A stretch of DNA of 44,089 nucleotides from an uncultured Aureispira sp. Its GTDB lineage: Bacteria > Bacteroidota > Bacteroidia > Chitinophagales > Saprospiraceae. The stretch covers positions 1 through 44,089 of the forward strand of contig CALDEP010000032.1 of assembly GCA_937942475.1 (NCBI GenBank), given 5' to 3'. Shown here piece after piece: positions 26,514 through 35,075 of this stretch. Numbering within the stretch: position 1 is the stretch's first letter; the number at the start of each line of letters is the position of its first letter. The notes beneath the pieces are model-generated. The model worked only from the letters and a program-made list of their open reading frames with translations. It made no database searches and was not told the DNA's origin. A program made the translations under genes and the position numbers.

Positions 26514-27684
26514 GCGTAAACTTGACAGCATAGAAGACGCTTTGGAAGAAATCAAGGCAGGAAAAGTCATCATTGTTGTAGATGACGAAGATCGAGAGAA
26601 TGAAGGCGATTTTATTTGCGCAGCGGAGCTGATAACTCCACCAATTGTTAACTTTATGGCAACGCATGGCCGTGGTTTGATTTGTACTCCGCTTACAGCA
26701 AAGCGTTGTGATGAACTGGAACTTCGCCCAATGCAGCAGCAAAACACAGCAGTACACGAAACGGCATTTACAATTTCTATTGATTTGCTCAACTTTGGTT
26801 GTTCTACTGGAATTTCTGCTTATGATAGAGCAACAGGAATTCAGAAACTAACAAATTCTAAGACTGTTTCTAGCGATTATGCTCGTCCAGGACACATTTT
26901 TCCATTGATTGCAAAAGATGGTGGTGTTTTGCGTAGAGCTGGGCATACAGAAGCAGCCGTTGATTTGTCTCGACTAGCTGGTCTACAACCTGCTGGAGTA
27001 TTGGTTGAAATCTTGAATGAAGATGGAACGATGGCTCGTTTACCAGATTTGTTTAAAATTGCAGACAAGCACGATTTGAAAATTATTTCTATAGAAGACT
27101 TAATTAAATATCGTTTAGAAAAAGAAACTCTAATTGAAGAAATCGTACATCTAACGGCTCCAACTGAATATGGAGAATTTGATGTAATTGGTTTTGAAGA
27201 TAAAACAACAGAGAAAAATTTATTTGCCTTAACCAAAGGTTCTTGGGAAAAGGATGAACCAATTTTGGTAAGAGTGCATTCTTCTTTTACTACAACGGAT
27301 GTTTTTGGTGCTTTAATGGGAGATTCTGGCTCTCAATTACATGCTGCTATGAAGCAAGTCAATGAAGCAGGAAAAGGAGTTGTTCTATACATAGAGCAAG
27401 ATGGTGGCGGTGCAGCTGATCTAATGAATAAGCTAAAAGCCTACAAGAAATACCAAGAAGAAGGACTAAGTACAGAAGAGTCTAATAGTAGACTAAGAGC
27501 CCCAATGGATCAAAGAGATTATGGAATTGGTGCGCAAGTTTTAAGAAAATTGGGTGTTAGTAAATTGCGTTTGTTAACAAACAATCCTAAAAAACGTATT
27601 GGTTTAATTGGTTATGGTTTAGAAATCGTAGAAAATGTTCCTTTAGAAGTAGAGGGAACCTTAAATGCGGTATCTCAAGACTAG
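26479..27684 (+). CDS. ribB: DHBP synthase (RibB) fused to a degenerate GTP cyclohydrolase II domain
   Basis: A 401-residue RibBA-type protein. The N-terminal half (about 13-210) is an intact 3,4-dihydroxy-2-butanone-4-phosphate synthase: DDEDRENEGD (35-44), RPGHIFPL (136-143) and RAGHTEAAVDL (153-163). It turns ribulose 5-phosphate into the four-carbon riboflavin precursor. The C-terminal half (about 215-401) has the RibA fold, but all three zinc cysteines are replaced (Phe270, Gly281, Ser283), the EGRGIG loop has become DGGGAA (308-313) and the LGF segment is lost. GTP cyclohydrolase II activity is therefore not expected. An AAAGGAG Shine-Dalgarno lies 6 nt before the start, inside the glycosyltransferase gene. 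The intact RibA follows at 27855. Confidence 0.93.
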   Translation: MVSGNPQNETPKRKLDSIEDALEEIKAGKVIIVVDDEDRENEGDFICAAELITPPIVNFMATHGRGLICTPLTAKRCDELELRPMQQQNTAVHETAFTISIDLLNFGCSTGISAYDRATGIQKLTNSKTVSSDYARPGHIFPLIAKDGGVLRRAGHTEAAVDLSRLAGLQPAGVLVEILNEDGTMARLPDLFKIADKHDLKIISIEDLIKYRLEKETLIEEIVHLTAPTEYGEFDVIGFEDKTTEKNLFALTKGSWEKDEPILVRVHSSFTTTDVFGALMGDSGSQLHAAMKQVNEAGKGVVLYIEQDGGGAADLMNKLKAYKKYQEEGLSTEESNSRLRAPMDQRDYGIGAQVLRKLGVSKLRLLTNNPKKRIGLIGYGLEIVENVPLEVEGTLNAVSQD

Positions 27685-27736
27685 TAAATTGTTTAGTAAA
27701 AAGAACAAGAACTGAAATATATTTGTCATAATAAAT

Positions 27737-27766
27737 AAAAAAGGTTGTCTTGTACAACCTTTTTTG
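27737..27766 (+). terminator. Terminator after ribB(A)
   Basis: AAAAAGGTTGT and its complement ACAACCTTTTT with a 5-nt loop and T-run, 53 bp after the stop codon. The stand-alone ribA therefore probably has its own promoter. Confidence 0.85.
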
Positions 27767-27854
27767 TTTTGTTGAAAAACATCTTGTGCTCTATAATGTT
27801 AGGTGTATGATACAAAATAAAAACATCTAAATAATAGAAAAATAGACATCCAAG

Positions 27855-28481
27855 ATGGATCAAAGTCAAGATATAGAAATGGTTGTAGAAGAAGTCGTTC
27901 GAATTAATATGCCAACAGAATACGGAATGTTTGAGTTGGTTGCATTTGATGATAAAATTTCGAAAAAAACATTGTTTGCCTTAACAAAAGGTAGTTGGGA
28001 AGCAGAAGAACCCATTTTAGTAAGGGTGCACTCTTCGTGCATTACTGGAGATATTATTGGTTCTTTGCGTTGTGATTGTGGTCCACAATTGCAAGCAGCA
28101 ATGAAAAAAGTAGAAGAAGTTGGAAAAGGGGTCGTTATTTATGTAGAACAAGAGGGCAGAGGTATTGGCTTTTTGAATAAAATGAAAGCCTACAAACTTC
28201 AACAAGAAGGATTTGATACTGTAGAAGCCAATCTAAGCCTAGGTTTTGAAGCAGATCAAAGAGAATACAAAGCAGTATCAGAAGCACTACAGTTACTAGG
28301 TGTTCAGAAAATTCGCTTAATGTCTAACAATCCCTTGAAAAAACAAGAATTAGAAAAGCATGGTTTAGAAGTTGTTGAAGAGGTGACTTTGGAGATCGAA
28401 GCGAATGAGTTTAATAACTTTTACCTCAAGACAAAACGAGATAAAATGGGGCATATTTTATTTCAACATGGTTTGAAATAA
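27855..28481 (+). CDS. ribA: GTP cyclohydrolase II
   Basis: A 208-residue enzyme for the first committed step of riboflavin synthesis (GTP to 2,5-diamino-6-ribosylamino-pyrimidinone phosphate, formate and pyrophosphate). The zinc ligands Cys62, Cys73 and Cys75 are intact in VHSSCITGD...LRCDCG. The EGRGIG loop is at 100-105. The Tyr of MKAYKLQ and the Arg of ADQREY match E. coli RibA Tyr105 and Arg128. The end NFYLKTKRDKMGHIL is also canonical. The length matches the stand-alone E. coli-type enzyme. It is paralogous to the dead domain in the preceding gene and appears to supply the missing activity. Confidence 0.95.
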   Translation: MDQSQDIEMVVEEVVRINMPTEYGMFELVAFDDKISKKTLFALTKGSWEAEEPILVRVHSSCITGDIIGSLRCDCGPQLQAAMKKVEEVGKGVVIYVEQEGRGIGFLNKMKAYKLQQEGFDTVEANLSLGFEADQREYKAVSEALQLLGVQKIRLMSNNPLKKQELEKHGLEVVEEVTLEIEANEFNNFYLKTKRDKMGHILFQHGLK

Positions 28482-28513
28482 AGGCTTATAGTTAGTTAAG
28501 CCTATCTACTTAT

Positions 28514-28560
28514 AAAGCAGCATGAATTTGAAATTGATTTCAAATGCATGCTTTTTTTTG
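28514..28560 (+). terminator. Terminator after ribA
   Basis: Stem AAAGCA-CAT-ATTTGAAA with its complement TTTCAAAT-CATGCTTT (two small bulges), loop TTGA and 8 T residues. Confidence 0.85.
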
Positions 28561-28698
28561 TTTTATACATTCCTTATCACAAAAGGAAGTGCATATAATA
28601 ATTAATTCTAAGGAATAAACTCAACATAATTCTAATGCGATTGTTTTACTTATAAATACTTATAGAAGTAGAATATCATCATCAAATTATAAAGAACA

Positions 28699-29172
28699 AT
28701 GGCAACCTATACCTTACACAAAACACAAAAGTTACCCATTTCATTAGAAAAAGCATGGGATTTCTTTTCTAGCCCAAAGAACCTGAAGGCAATTACGCCA
28801 GAATACATGGGCTTTAATATTTTATCGGGAACAGATAAACGCACTTATCCTGGGCAAATTATAGAATATACAGTCAAACCTGTTTTAGGAATTCCTATGT
28901 ATTGGATGACGGAAATTACGCAAGTGCGTGATATGGAGTTTTTTATTGACGAGCAACGAGTTGGACCTTATGCGATGTGGCATCACCAACATTTTTTCAA
29001 AGCAATAGAAGGCGGTGTTGAAATGGAAGATATTATTCATTATAGACTTCCTTTGGGACCTTTGGGAAGCATTGCTCATGCTTTGTTTGTAAAGCGTCAA
29101 TTGGAAGGTATTTTTGCTTATCGTTTCAAAACACTAGAGGATAAATGGGGGAGCATAGGTAATCCTAAGTAG
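28699..29172 (+). CDS. SRPBCC (START-like) ligand-binding protein
   Basis: A 157-residue cytoplasmic protein of the SRPBCC/START-like superfamily, often called polyketide cyclase/dehydratase-like. The opening YTLHKTQKLPISLEKAWDFFSSPKNLKAITP is typical (strand, then PxxxxWxFFSxPxNLxxITP helix). Further signatures are YPGQIIEY, WMTEITQV, FFIDEQRVGPYAMWHHQHFF, ...DIIHYRLPLGPLG and FAYRFKTLEDKWG. The fold forms a deep hydrophobic cavity; the ligand is unknown. It converges on the ABC-F gene and shares a bidirectional hairpin with it. Confidence 0.88.
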   Translation: MATYTLHKTQKLPISLEKAWDFFSSPKNLKAITPEYMGFNILSGTDKRTYPGQIIEYTVKPVLGIPMYWMTEITQVRDMEFFIDEQRVGPYAMWHHQHFFKAIEGGVEMEDIIHYRLPLGPLGSIAHALFVKRQLEGIFAYRFKTLEDKWGSIGNPK

Positions 29173-29233
29173 TTTATTTGATGGTTTGGCAATTTGATAA
29201 TGAATTTTTATTGGGCTTAATGCACAAAAAAAA

Positions 29234-29279
29234 GAAGATTTGAAAGTGAGTTTAGTATAAACCTCATTTTCAAATCTTC
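29234..29279. terminator. Bidirectional hairpin between convergent genes
   Basis: 17-bp stem with one wobble pair (GAAGATTTGAAAGTGAG at 29234-29250 and its partner at 29263-29279). It is nested inside a second repeat (TTTGATAAT at 29193-29201 and ATTATCAAA at 29282-29290). It has an A-run on the left and so favours the minus-strand ABC-F transcript. Confidence 0.75.
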
Positions 29280-29307
29280 AAATTATCAAATCCAATAATT
29301 GCTAAGC

Positions 29308-31254
29308 CTAACCTTCCATTTCGTCTAATTCCATTTCAGCAGCTTCCCATTTTTCCATCGTTTCAGATAGTTTAGCTTTCGTGGTTTCATATTTAGTAAC
29401 AGCAGTATCATATTCTGGCGTTCCAAAAATAGACATATCTGCCATCGTCGCTTCAAACTTTTTTAGATCTTCTTCTAGACGATTAATTTTGCGTTCTGCA
29501 TTCTGAACATCTTTTTTCAATTGCTTCAAACGCTGATGATAATCTTTCCCTTCCAGTTTTGGTTTTTTAGGAGCAACCTCTGCTTTTAGAGCATCCTGAG
29601 GAGCCGTGTTTTTACCCTCTTTACCTAAACTTACATCTCTAAAGTTATCTAAAGCACGTTTGTCCAAGAAGTATTTTACATCTCCCAAATAAGGTTTTAA
29701 TTTCTTGTTGTTAAACTCAATAACTTTATCTGTTAGACCTTCCAAGAAATCCCGATCATGCGATACAATGATTAAGGTGCCATCATAACGCAAAATAGCG
29801 TCTTTCAAGACATCCTTAGAACGAATGTCCAAGTGATTCGTCGGCTCATCCAGTACCAGTAGGTTAATTGGACGTAACATCATACAAGCTAGTGCCAATC
29901 GAGCACGTTCTCCTCCCGATAATACAGAAACTTTCTTGTCAACATCTTCTCCAGAAAACAGAAAAGAACCTAAAATTCCACGCAATTTAGTACGCATTTC
30001 AAAAGGCGCTACTTGATCAATGGTTTCTAGTACAGTTAATTTAGGATTCAGTGTTTCAGCTTGATTTTGAGCATAATAACCAACAGCAACATTGTAACCC
30101 AACTCTGCGGTTCCTTCAGCTTGAACCTGTCCTAATATAATTTTAGAAAGGGTTGATTTTCCTTCCCCATTTTTACCAACAAAAGCAATGCGTTCTCCAC
30201 GAATAACTTCTAGATTAACATTGTCTAGAATATTGCGCTCGCCATAGGTTTTAGTAAGGTTTTTGACCTTGACGACCACTTCACCAGCACGAGGAGAAGG
30301 AGGGAAGTTGAGTTTCATTTTGCCGCTATTCACGCCATCTAACTCAATTCTATCCATTTTATCCAACTTCTTGATGAGCGATTGTGCCATTTTTGCTTTA
30401 CTTGCTTTGGCACGGAAACGGTCGATTAGTTGTTCTTGTCTAGCAATTTCTTTTTGCTGGTTCTCAAAGGCATTTTGTTGCATTTCTCGACGTTCCTCCT
30501 GTAGGATAAGGTACTTCGAATAATTGGCTTTGTAGTCATAAGTTCTTCCTAAATCAATTTCTATGGTACGATTTGTAACATTATCAAGAAAGGTCTTATC
30601 ATGCGAAATAACAATAACTACGCCTTCATAAGTTTCTAAAAACTGCTCCAACCAAATAATAGATTCAATATCCAAATGATTGGTCGGCTCATCCAGTAGT
30701 AAATAATCTGGACGTTGCAACAACATTTTAGTTAACTCAATTCTCATTTGCCAACCACCACTAAATTCATCGGTCAGGCGATCAAAATCAGCAGGCATAA
30801 AGCCTAAACCCATCAAAATCTTCTCTGCATCGACTTGAATGGTCTTTCCTCCCATCACACGATACAACTCATTCAGTTCATCCAACTGATTGAACATATC
30901 CAAGTACGATTCACTTTCGTAATCGGTACGAGTTTCAATTTGATGATTAATGTTATCAATGTCTGCTTCCAATTTTTTTACTTCTGCTAAAATACTTAGC
31001 GTCTCTTCCAAAACAGTTTTTCCTTTTGGAAGGCTCATGTCTTGGTGCAAAAATCCAATAGTAGTACCATTTGGGCGAACGATATTTCCAGCGTGAGGAG
31101 AAATATCACCAGCCATAATCTTTAACAGGGTAGATTTTCCAGCACCATTAAGACCTACCAAACCTACTCGATCTCCTTCGTTAATAGACAAAGAAATTTT
31201 ATCGAGAACGGTTCGATCACCGTATTTTATAAAAACATTATTTATACCAAGCAT
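29308..31254 (-). CDS. ABC-F family ATPase (Uup/EttA-like)
   Basis: A 648-residue soluble protein with two ABC ATPase domains and no membrane segments. First domain: Walker A GLNGAGKST (34-42), signature FSGGWQ (164-169), Walker B LLLDEPTNHLD (185-195). The inter-domain linker (about 240-315) is the charged P-site tRNA-interaction motif region of ABC-F proteins. Second domain: Walker A GKNGEGKST (360-368), signature LSGGE and Walker B LVLDEPTNHLD. A C-terminal coiled coil of about 80 residues (about 570-648) makes it Uup-like. Known members act on the ribosome to relieve stalling or set translation quality; some give antibiotic resistance, but nothing here points to that. A TATCTTTG -7 element lies about 110 bp upstream. 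Confidence 0.93.
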   Translation of the reverse strand: MLGINNVFIKYGDRTVLDKISLSINEGDRVGLVGLNGAGKSTLLKIMAGDISPHAGNIVRPNGTTIGFLHQDMSLPKGKTVLEETLSILAEVKKLEADIDNINHQIETRTDYESESYLDMFNQLDELNELYRVMGGKTIQVDAEKILMGLGFMPADFDRLTDEFSGGWQMRIELTKMLLQRPDYLLLDEPTNHLDIESIIWLEQFLETYEGVVIVISHDKTFLDNVTNRTIEIDLGRTYDYKANYSKYLILQEERREMQQNAFENQQKEIARQEQLIDRFRAKASKAKMAQSLIKKLDKMDRIELDGVNSGKMKLNFPPSPRAGEVVVKVKNLTKTYGERNILDNVNLEVIRGERIAFVGKNGEGKSTLSKIILGQVQAEGTAELGYNVAVGYYAQNQAETLNPKLTVLETIDQVAPFEMRTKLRGILGSFLFSGEDVDKKVSVLSGGERARLALACMMLRPINLLVLDEPTNHLDIRSKDVLKDAILRYDGTLIIVSHDRDFLEGLTDKVIEFNNKKLKPYLGDVKYFLDKRALDNFRDVSLGKEGKNTAPQDALKAEVAPKKPKLEGKDYHQRLKQLKKDVQNAERKINRLEEDLKKFEATMADMSIFGTPEYDTAVTKYETTKAKLSETMEKWEAAEMELDEMEG

Positions 31255-31362
31255 ATTGTAACATCAATTGAATAGAAAAAATAAGCCCCAAAAAAGTAGA
31301 TTTTGATGACTGAAGGAGGATAGGTCTGTTGATAAATTTGACCATAAACTCAAAACTTGGGG

Positions 31363-31370
31363 CAAAGATA
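31363..31370 (-). promoter_or_regulatory. Promoter -7 element of the ABC-F gene (TATCTTTG)
   Basis: Exact match to TAnnTTTG on the minus strand, 109 bp upstream of the ABC-F start codon. It is preceded, in transcript direction, by a 16-bp perfect inverted repeat at 31375-31416 that would overlap the -33 region and could be an operator. Confidence 0.55.
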
Positions 31371-31374
31371 ACAG

Positions 31375-31416
31375 ATTCTTATTAAAATAGGTGCTTAAAT
31401 CTATTTTAATAAGAAT
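31375..31416. repeat. 16-bp perfect inverted repeat upstream of ABC-F
   Basis: Arms ATTCTTATTAAAATAG (31375-31390) and CTATTTTAATAAGAAT (31401-31416), 10-nt loop. It sits directly upstream of the predicted ABC-F -7 box. It could be an operator or simply an extruding AT-rich palindrome. Confidence 0.6.
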
Positions 31417-31761
31417 ATGAATATCTGAATGCCATTTGAGTCTATTATTAATAAAATCTTTGTTAGATTGTTTTTCGAAAGGACTATACTTCGTGTAGAA
31501 CCCGAAGACTCAGTGGAGATAAATCGTATTATATTGATTATCAGTGATATAGCCCACATGTATTCAAAATGCTAATAATTTGATAATCAACCTAATGCAA
31601 GTCTATGACTCCCTCCACGAAGTAGCAGCGAAGCTAATTTACTTGGGATGATGTGTTTTTATGTTTTTTGTAAAAAAACTAAACCACGGAGTAGCAGCGT
31701 AGCTAAACTCCACGAAGTATTAAAAGGAGGTGCCTTTCTTTAAACAATTTTAATCTAAAAA
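31417..31761. repeat. Gap with two copies of the dispersed GTAGCAGCG repeat
   Basis: No ORF. It holds CACGAAGTAGCAGCGAAGCTAA (near 31617-31635) and CACGGAGTAGCAGCGTAGCTAA (near 31685-31706), the latter followed by ACTCCACGAAGTA, so GGAGT/ACTCC can pair around it. Other non-coding copies of the core lie at 24199 and 37373. It probably also contains the promoter of the WG-repeat gene. Confidence 0.5.
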
Positions 31762-33219
31762 ATGATGAGCAGTTCCAACAAACAAACACAATATTATCCC
31801 GCAGTAATTCCCTTTCGAGATGGTGAAAAATGGGGTTATTGCACCAGAGATAAAGACTTGATTATTAAACCTAAATACGATCAGGCGGCTCCTTTTGTTG
31901 GGAAAATAGCTAGAGTGATGTTGGGTGAAAAGCATGGTTTGATTGATAAAACGGGCACCGAAATTATTCCTGTTGTTTGCGATTATATAGGCAATTACGA
32001 TGATAATACGCTTTTGAATGTTGATAATTCTTGTACCATCCAAAAAGATGGAAAGTATGGTCTGGTCTCGACGCAAGGAGTGATTTTGGCAGAAATGATT
32101 TACGATTCAGAAGCGGAAGCTGCTGATGCTGCTTTAGAGCAGGGCTGGAAGGGCGCTGTGCTTGCAGATGAATTTGAAGACATTGATGCAGCTATTTTGG
32201 AGCAAATTCATGCTCTTAAAAAAGTAGAGAAAGGAATTCATCGTTTCCGAAAAGGAGCGCAATGGGGATTGATAACAGAAAAAGGAAGTTACTTGTTAGA
32301 AGCAACTTATGATGAAATTGATGCTTTAGAAAATGAACACTTTCCTTTTAAGCAAGATGGGAAATGGGGCTTGTTAGATCTACAAGGTAAGCTTGTGTTA
32401 CCTGCGATTTATGACACAGCAAGAGGGTTTTCAAACGGTCAAGCGGCTTGTGAAATAGAGGGTTTGTGGGGAGCGGTTAACTTTTCTGGGCAGTGGATTT
32501 TTGAACCTCAGTTTACAGAATTAGGAGAATTTAAAGAAGGCTTGTCTGCCGCACAAAAAGATGGTTTGTATGGCTTTGTAGATGAGTATGGCGAAACGTC
32601 TATTGATTTTCAATATCCTTATGTCTTGGACTTTAGTCATGGCGTTTGTGCTGTTTTGGATGTCCCACAAGAGGAAGTTTACTTTATTGATGACAGAGGG
32701 GGGATCGTAAGTGAACGATACCGTAGGTTGTTTGGACCCAATGAAGATTTGTGGATGCATGTTGTCAAAGACGATAAATGGGGTATTTTGCAAGTCAATC
32801 ATACCTTTATATTACCCGTGAAATACGATTTGCCAAAAGCAATGGGGCAGGTCTTGCAGACCATCGAAAATGATCGAATTCCAATTAAAAAAGGTCCTTT
32901 GCTGGGCTTTGCGAATAAAAGTGGGCTAGAAGTCGTCGCCCCTAAATATATGATGGTAGATCCTTTTTGTGAGGGGCTTTCTTTAGTGGCAACCTTAAAT
33001 CCTACGATGAATCGAGATGCAACACCAAGCTCTATAGAAGCAACCGGTTCTTTGTCTGGTGTGTTTGATTATGGATTTATTGATGCAGAAGGAAATGAAG
33101 TTGTGCCTAGAAAGTACATTTTGGCCCATCGATTTAAGCATGGACTTGCCTTTGTAAAGAACAAGAATTTTCAAGTGGGCTATATTACTTATGATGGAAC
33201 GGAATATTTTAAAGATTAA
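31762..33219 (+). CDS. WG-repeat protein
   Basis: A 485-residue protein without a signal peptide, made of about eight or nine WG repeats (consensus KWGYID..G..VI.P.YD), for example EKWGYCTRDKDLIIKPKYD, GKYGLVSTQGVILAEMIYD, AQWGLITEKGSYLLEATYDE, GKWGLLDLQGKLVLPAIYD and GLYGFVDEYGETSIDF (shortened). WG repeats form a beta-rich repeat fold found in cytoplasmic and exported proteins of many Bacteroidota; they are taken to be binding modules. The start MMSSSNKQTQYYP gives no export signal, so a cytoplasmic location is expected. The function is unknown. Confidence 0.88.
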   Translation: MMSSSNKQTQYYPAVIPFRDGEKWGYCTRDKDLIIKPKYDQAAPFVGKIARVMLGEKHGLIDKTGTEIIPVVCDYIGNYDDNTLLNVDNSCTIQKDGKYGLVSTQGVILAEMIYDSEAEAADAALEQGWKGAVLADEFEDIDAAILEQIHALKKVEKGIHRFRKGAQWGLITEKGSYLLEATYDEIDALENEHFPFKQDGKWGLLDLQGKLVLPAIYDTARGFSNGQAACEIEGLWGAVNFSGQWIFEPQFTELGEFKEGLSAAQKDGLYGFVDEYGETSIDFQYPYVLDFSHGVCAVLDVPQEEVYFIDDRGGIVSERYRRLFGPNEDLWMHVVKDDKWGILQVNHTFILPVKYDLPKAMGQVLQTIENDRIPIKKGPLLGFANKSGLEVVAPKYMMVDPFCEGLSLVATLNPTMNRDATPSSIEATGSLSGVFDYGFIDAEGNEVVPRKYILAHRFKHGLAFVKNKNFQVGYITYDGTEYFKD

Positions 33220-33239
33220 TGCTTGTTTGCTTCGTCCCT

Positions 33240-33279
33240 CGTAGAGACAACCTTAGTTTAAAAACCGGTTGTCTCTACG
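33240..33279. repeat. Inverted repeat between convergent genes
   Basis: Perfect 13-bp arms CGTAGAGACAACC (33240-33252) and GGTTGTCTCTACG (33267-33279), with a 14-nt loop. It lies 20 bp after the WG-repeat gene. There is no T-run, so terminator function is only possible. Confidence 0.6.
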
Positions 33280-33386
33280 AGTCTACGAAGTGGACTTACA
33301 CTATAAGAAAATCTCTTTTGGTTAACACCTTTCTCTACGAAATATTATTAACAGAAGTAAGTCTATTTTTTGCTGTGGAACAACAT

Positions 33387-34880
33387 CTATTCAAATATAA
33401 GCTTCCCAGTATAAGTCTTTGACTTGGTTTTATTTTCTATTTGGTAAAAGTAAATGCCGCTAGATAAAGCTTCTTTTCCTACTGAAAATGAATTGTTGTG
33501 CACTTTCTTAGAACGTAGTGCCTTTCCTGTTACATCGTATAATGTAAAAGACCAATCCTCGTTAGAAAGGAATTTTTGAATAGTAATCGTCGTGTAATTA
33601 GAAGCAGGATTTGGATGTACAGAGATATTGTTTTCCTCATTTTCGACTTTTGAAATCGAAGTATTGGTGTTACAATCTATATTGAGTGGCGTGCCCCAAG
33701 TAGTGCCACCTTTGTTATAATAAACCAGTTCATAATAATCTGATCCAACAGCAGTATAGGGATTATTATAATAACCACCACCTAAACCTTCGATATAATC
33801 ATGGTAAGGTGGAAAAAAGCCGACATATATAGACCAGCAATCCATTCCTGTGCGATAGTATTCGATATTCATTCTCTTTGTTCTTTTATTTAATTGGGGG
33901 TGCATTGAAAAAATAGAATAGCTAAGAGAATCGGAACATATTTCGTTAGAAAGTTGATTGAAACGGGTTTGCTCAGAAAGTACAATCACTTCTGTAATCG
34001 TGTCTAATGTGATGGTTGTATCAGGATTAGGCGTCGCACTCATGTTAATATAACGATTTTGACAACGCTCAATCGTATAGCTAAGGGTATCTTGGTTGCT
34101 AGAAACAACTTTGTCTAGAATAATTCTACGAATGTGTGTGATATCGTACTCCCAAGGATTGAAAGAGCTGCGAAAATAGTCGTCGATGTGCAACTCATCT
34201 CCAATGTCATAATCAAAAATTTCCGCAGCAGTTAAATTAACGATTCCCATATTAGGGTTAGAGGCACCAACAAGGTTGTAGACATTGGTATCCAAAGGGA
34301 AATTAGTCATGTTGTAAAAACCAACCAGTCCCTGATTTTTAGAAAATCGAATTTCCTTATTATTAAAAGGATGACTAATGTTGTTATTTGAATTATCTTT
34401 CGCTTGTAATACAATGGTTTTAAGGCTATCCATTGTACCTAAAATAAGCGCATTATCAATAGAAACCACGCTGGCTTCAATATAGTCATTGTTAGGAAAA
34501 GTATAAAGAACCCAACTATTATTGAGGTTTGCCGCTGTTTTGATTACAATAGAATCTTCACTTCGATTAAAAAATAAATAATCTCCATTGGGTTTAGTGA
34601 TGATCTGATAACCAATCCAAGAGGAGTCGTTGATGGTGATTTGGCAATTGCCTGTATAGGCGGTTTGTGAAAGTATTTGATGATTGTGATAATACGTGTT
34701 ATTGCCAGAAGTGGCGATAGAGTCTATTCGAATAGACTCTATGGTCGGAAGATTAGACACCAGAGAGTTGTCAATATGATCAAAGTGTTTTTCTTGAGTA
34801 GGGTAAATTAGTTGATAATTTTGCGCCCAAGAAGTGTTGAATGTTCCTATGACTAGTAGGATTGCAAGTACTGTTTTCAT
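33387..34880 (-). CDS. T9SS-exported secreted protein, unknown
   Basis: A secreted protein of about 497 residues. The longest frame begins at 34928, but the Met at 34880 is the better start because MKTVLAILLVIGTFNTSWA-Q is then a clean N-terminal signal peptide. The central part has alternating beta-type segments and no family I can name. Phrases such as NSWVLYTFPNNDYIEASVVSID and DTLSYTIERCQN (shown as seen) suggest a beta-sandwich; four or so cysteines are scattered. The last 80 residues form a T9SS type A sorting domain (VHPNPASNYTTITIQ, LYDVTGKAL, LSSGIYFYQI, YTGKLIFE). It probably resides at or outside the cell surface. It is followed by aspS upstream on the same strand with a separate terminator. 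Confidence 0.85.
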   Translation of the reverse strand: MKTVLAILLVIGTFNTSWAQNYQLIYPTQEKHFDHIDNSLVSNLPTIESIRIDSIATSGNNTYYHNHQILSQTAYTGNCQITINDSSWIGYQIITKPNGDYLFFNRSEDSIVIKTAANLNNSWVLYTFPNNDYIEASVVSIDNALILGTMDSLKTIVLQAKDNSNNNISHPFNNKEIRFSKNQGLVGFYNMTNFPLDTNVYNLVGASNPNMGIVNLTAAEIFDYDIGDELHIDDYFRSSFNPWEYDITHIRRIILDKVVSSNQDTLSYTIERCQNRYINMSATPNPDTTITLDTITEVIVLSEQTRFNQLSNEICSDSLSYSIFSMHPQLNKRTKRMNIEYYRTGMDCWSIYVGFFPPYHDYIEGLGGGYYNNPYTAVGSDYYELVYYNKGGTTWGTPLNIDCNTNTSISKVENEENNISVHPNPASNYTTITIQKFLSNEDWSFTLYDVTGKALRSKKVHNNSFSVGKEALSSGIYFYQIENKTKSKTYTGKLIFE

Positions 34881-35002
34881 TTGTTTTGTGTTATTGGGGA
34901 ATGTGTTTAATTTGAATCTGAAGGGCATTTGAATTCAAGTTGGAGGAAGCAATTGTATGATAATAAATCATTTTTGTTTAAAAGTCAAGGCTATCTTGAA
35001 AT

Positions 35003-35040
35003 AAAAAAAGCCCTACCCAATAAGTATTGGATAGGACTTT
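35003..35040 (-). terminator. Terminator of aspS
   Basis: On the minus strand: AGTCCTATCCAA, loop, TTGGGTAGGGCT then TTTTTTT. The stem has a few G-U pairs. It lies 36 bp past the aspS stop codon. Confidence 0.85.
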
Positions 35041-35075
35041 CTGAAAATATATTATATTAAGCTTATTTTGCTCTT

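Noticed and set aside
26463-27236. Minus-strand ORFs opposite ribB(A)
   Set aside because: They are antisense to strongly conserved RibB motifs and are shadows only.
31285-31363. Attenuator-like GCCCCAA...TTGGGGC pair followed by TTATTTTTT in the ABC-F leader
   Set aside because: The upstream arm overlaps the predicted -7 box and would mostly lie before the transcript start, so the hairpin is unlikely to form in the mRNA.
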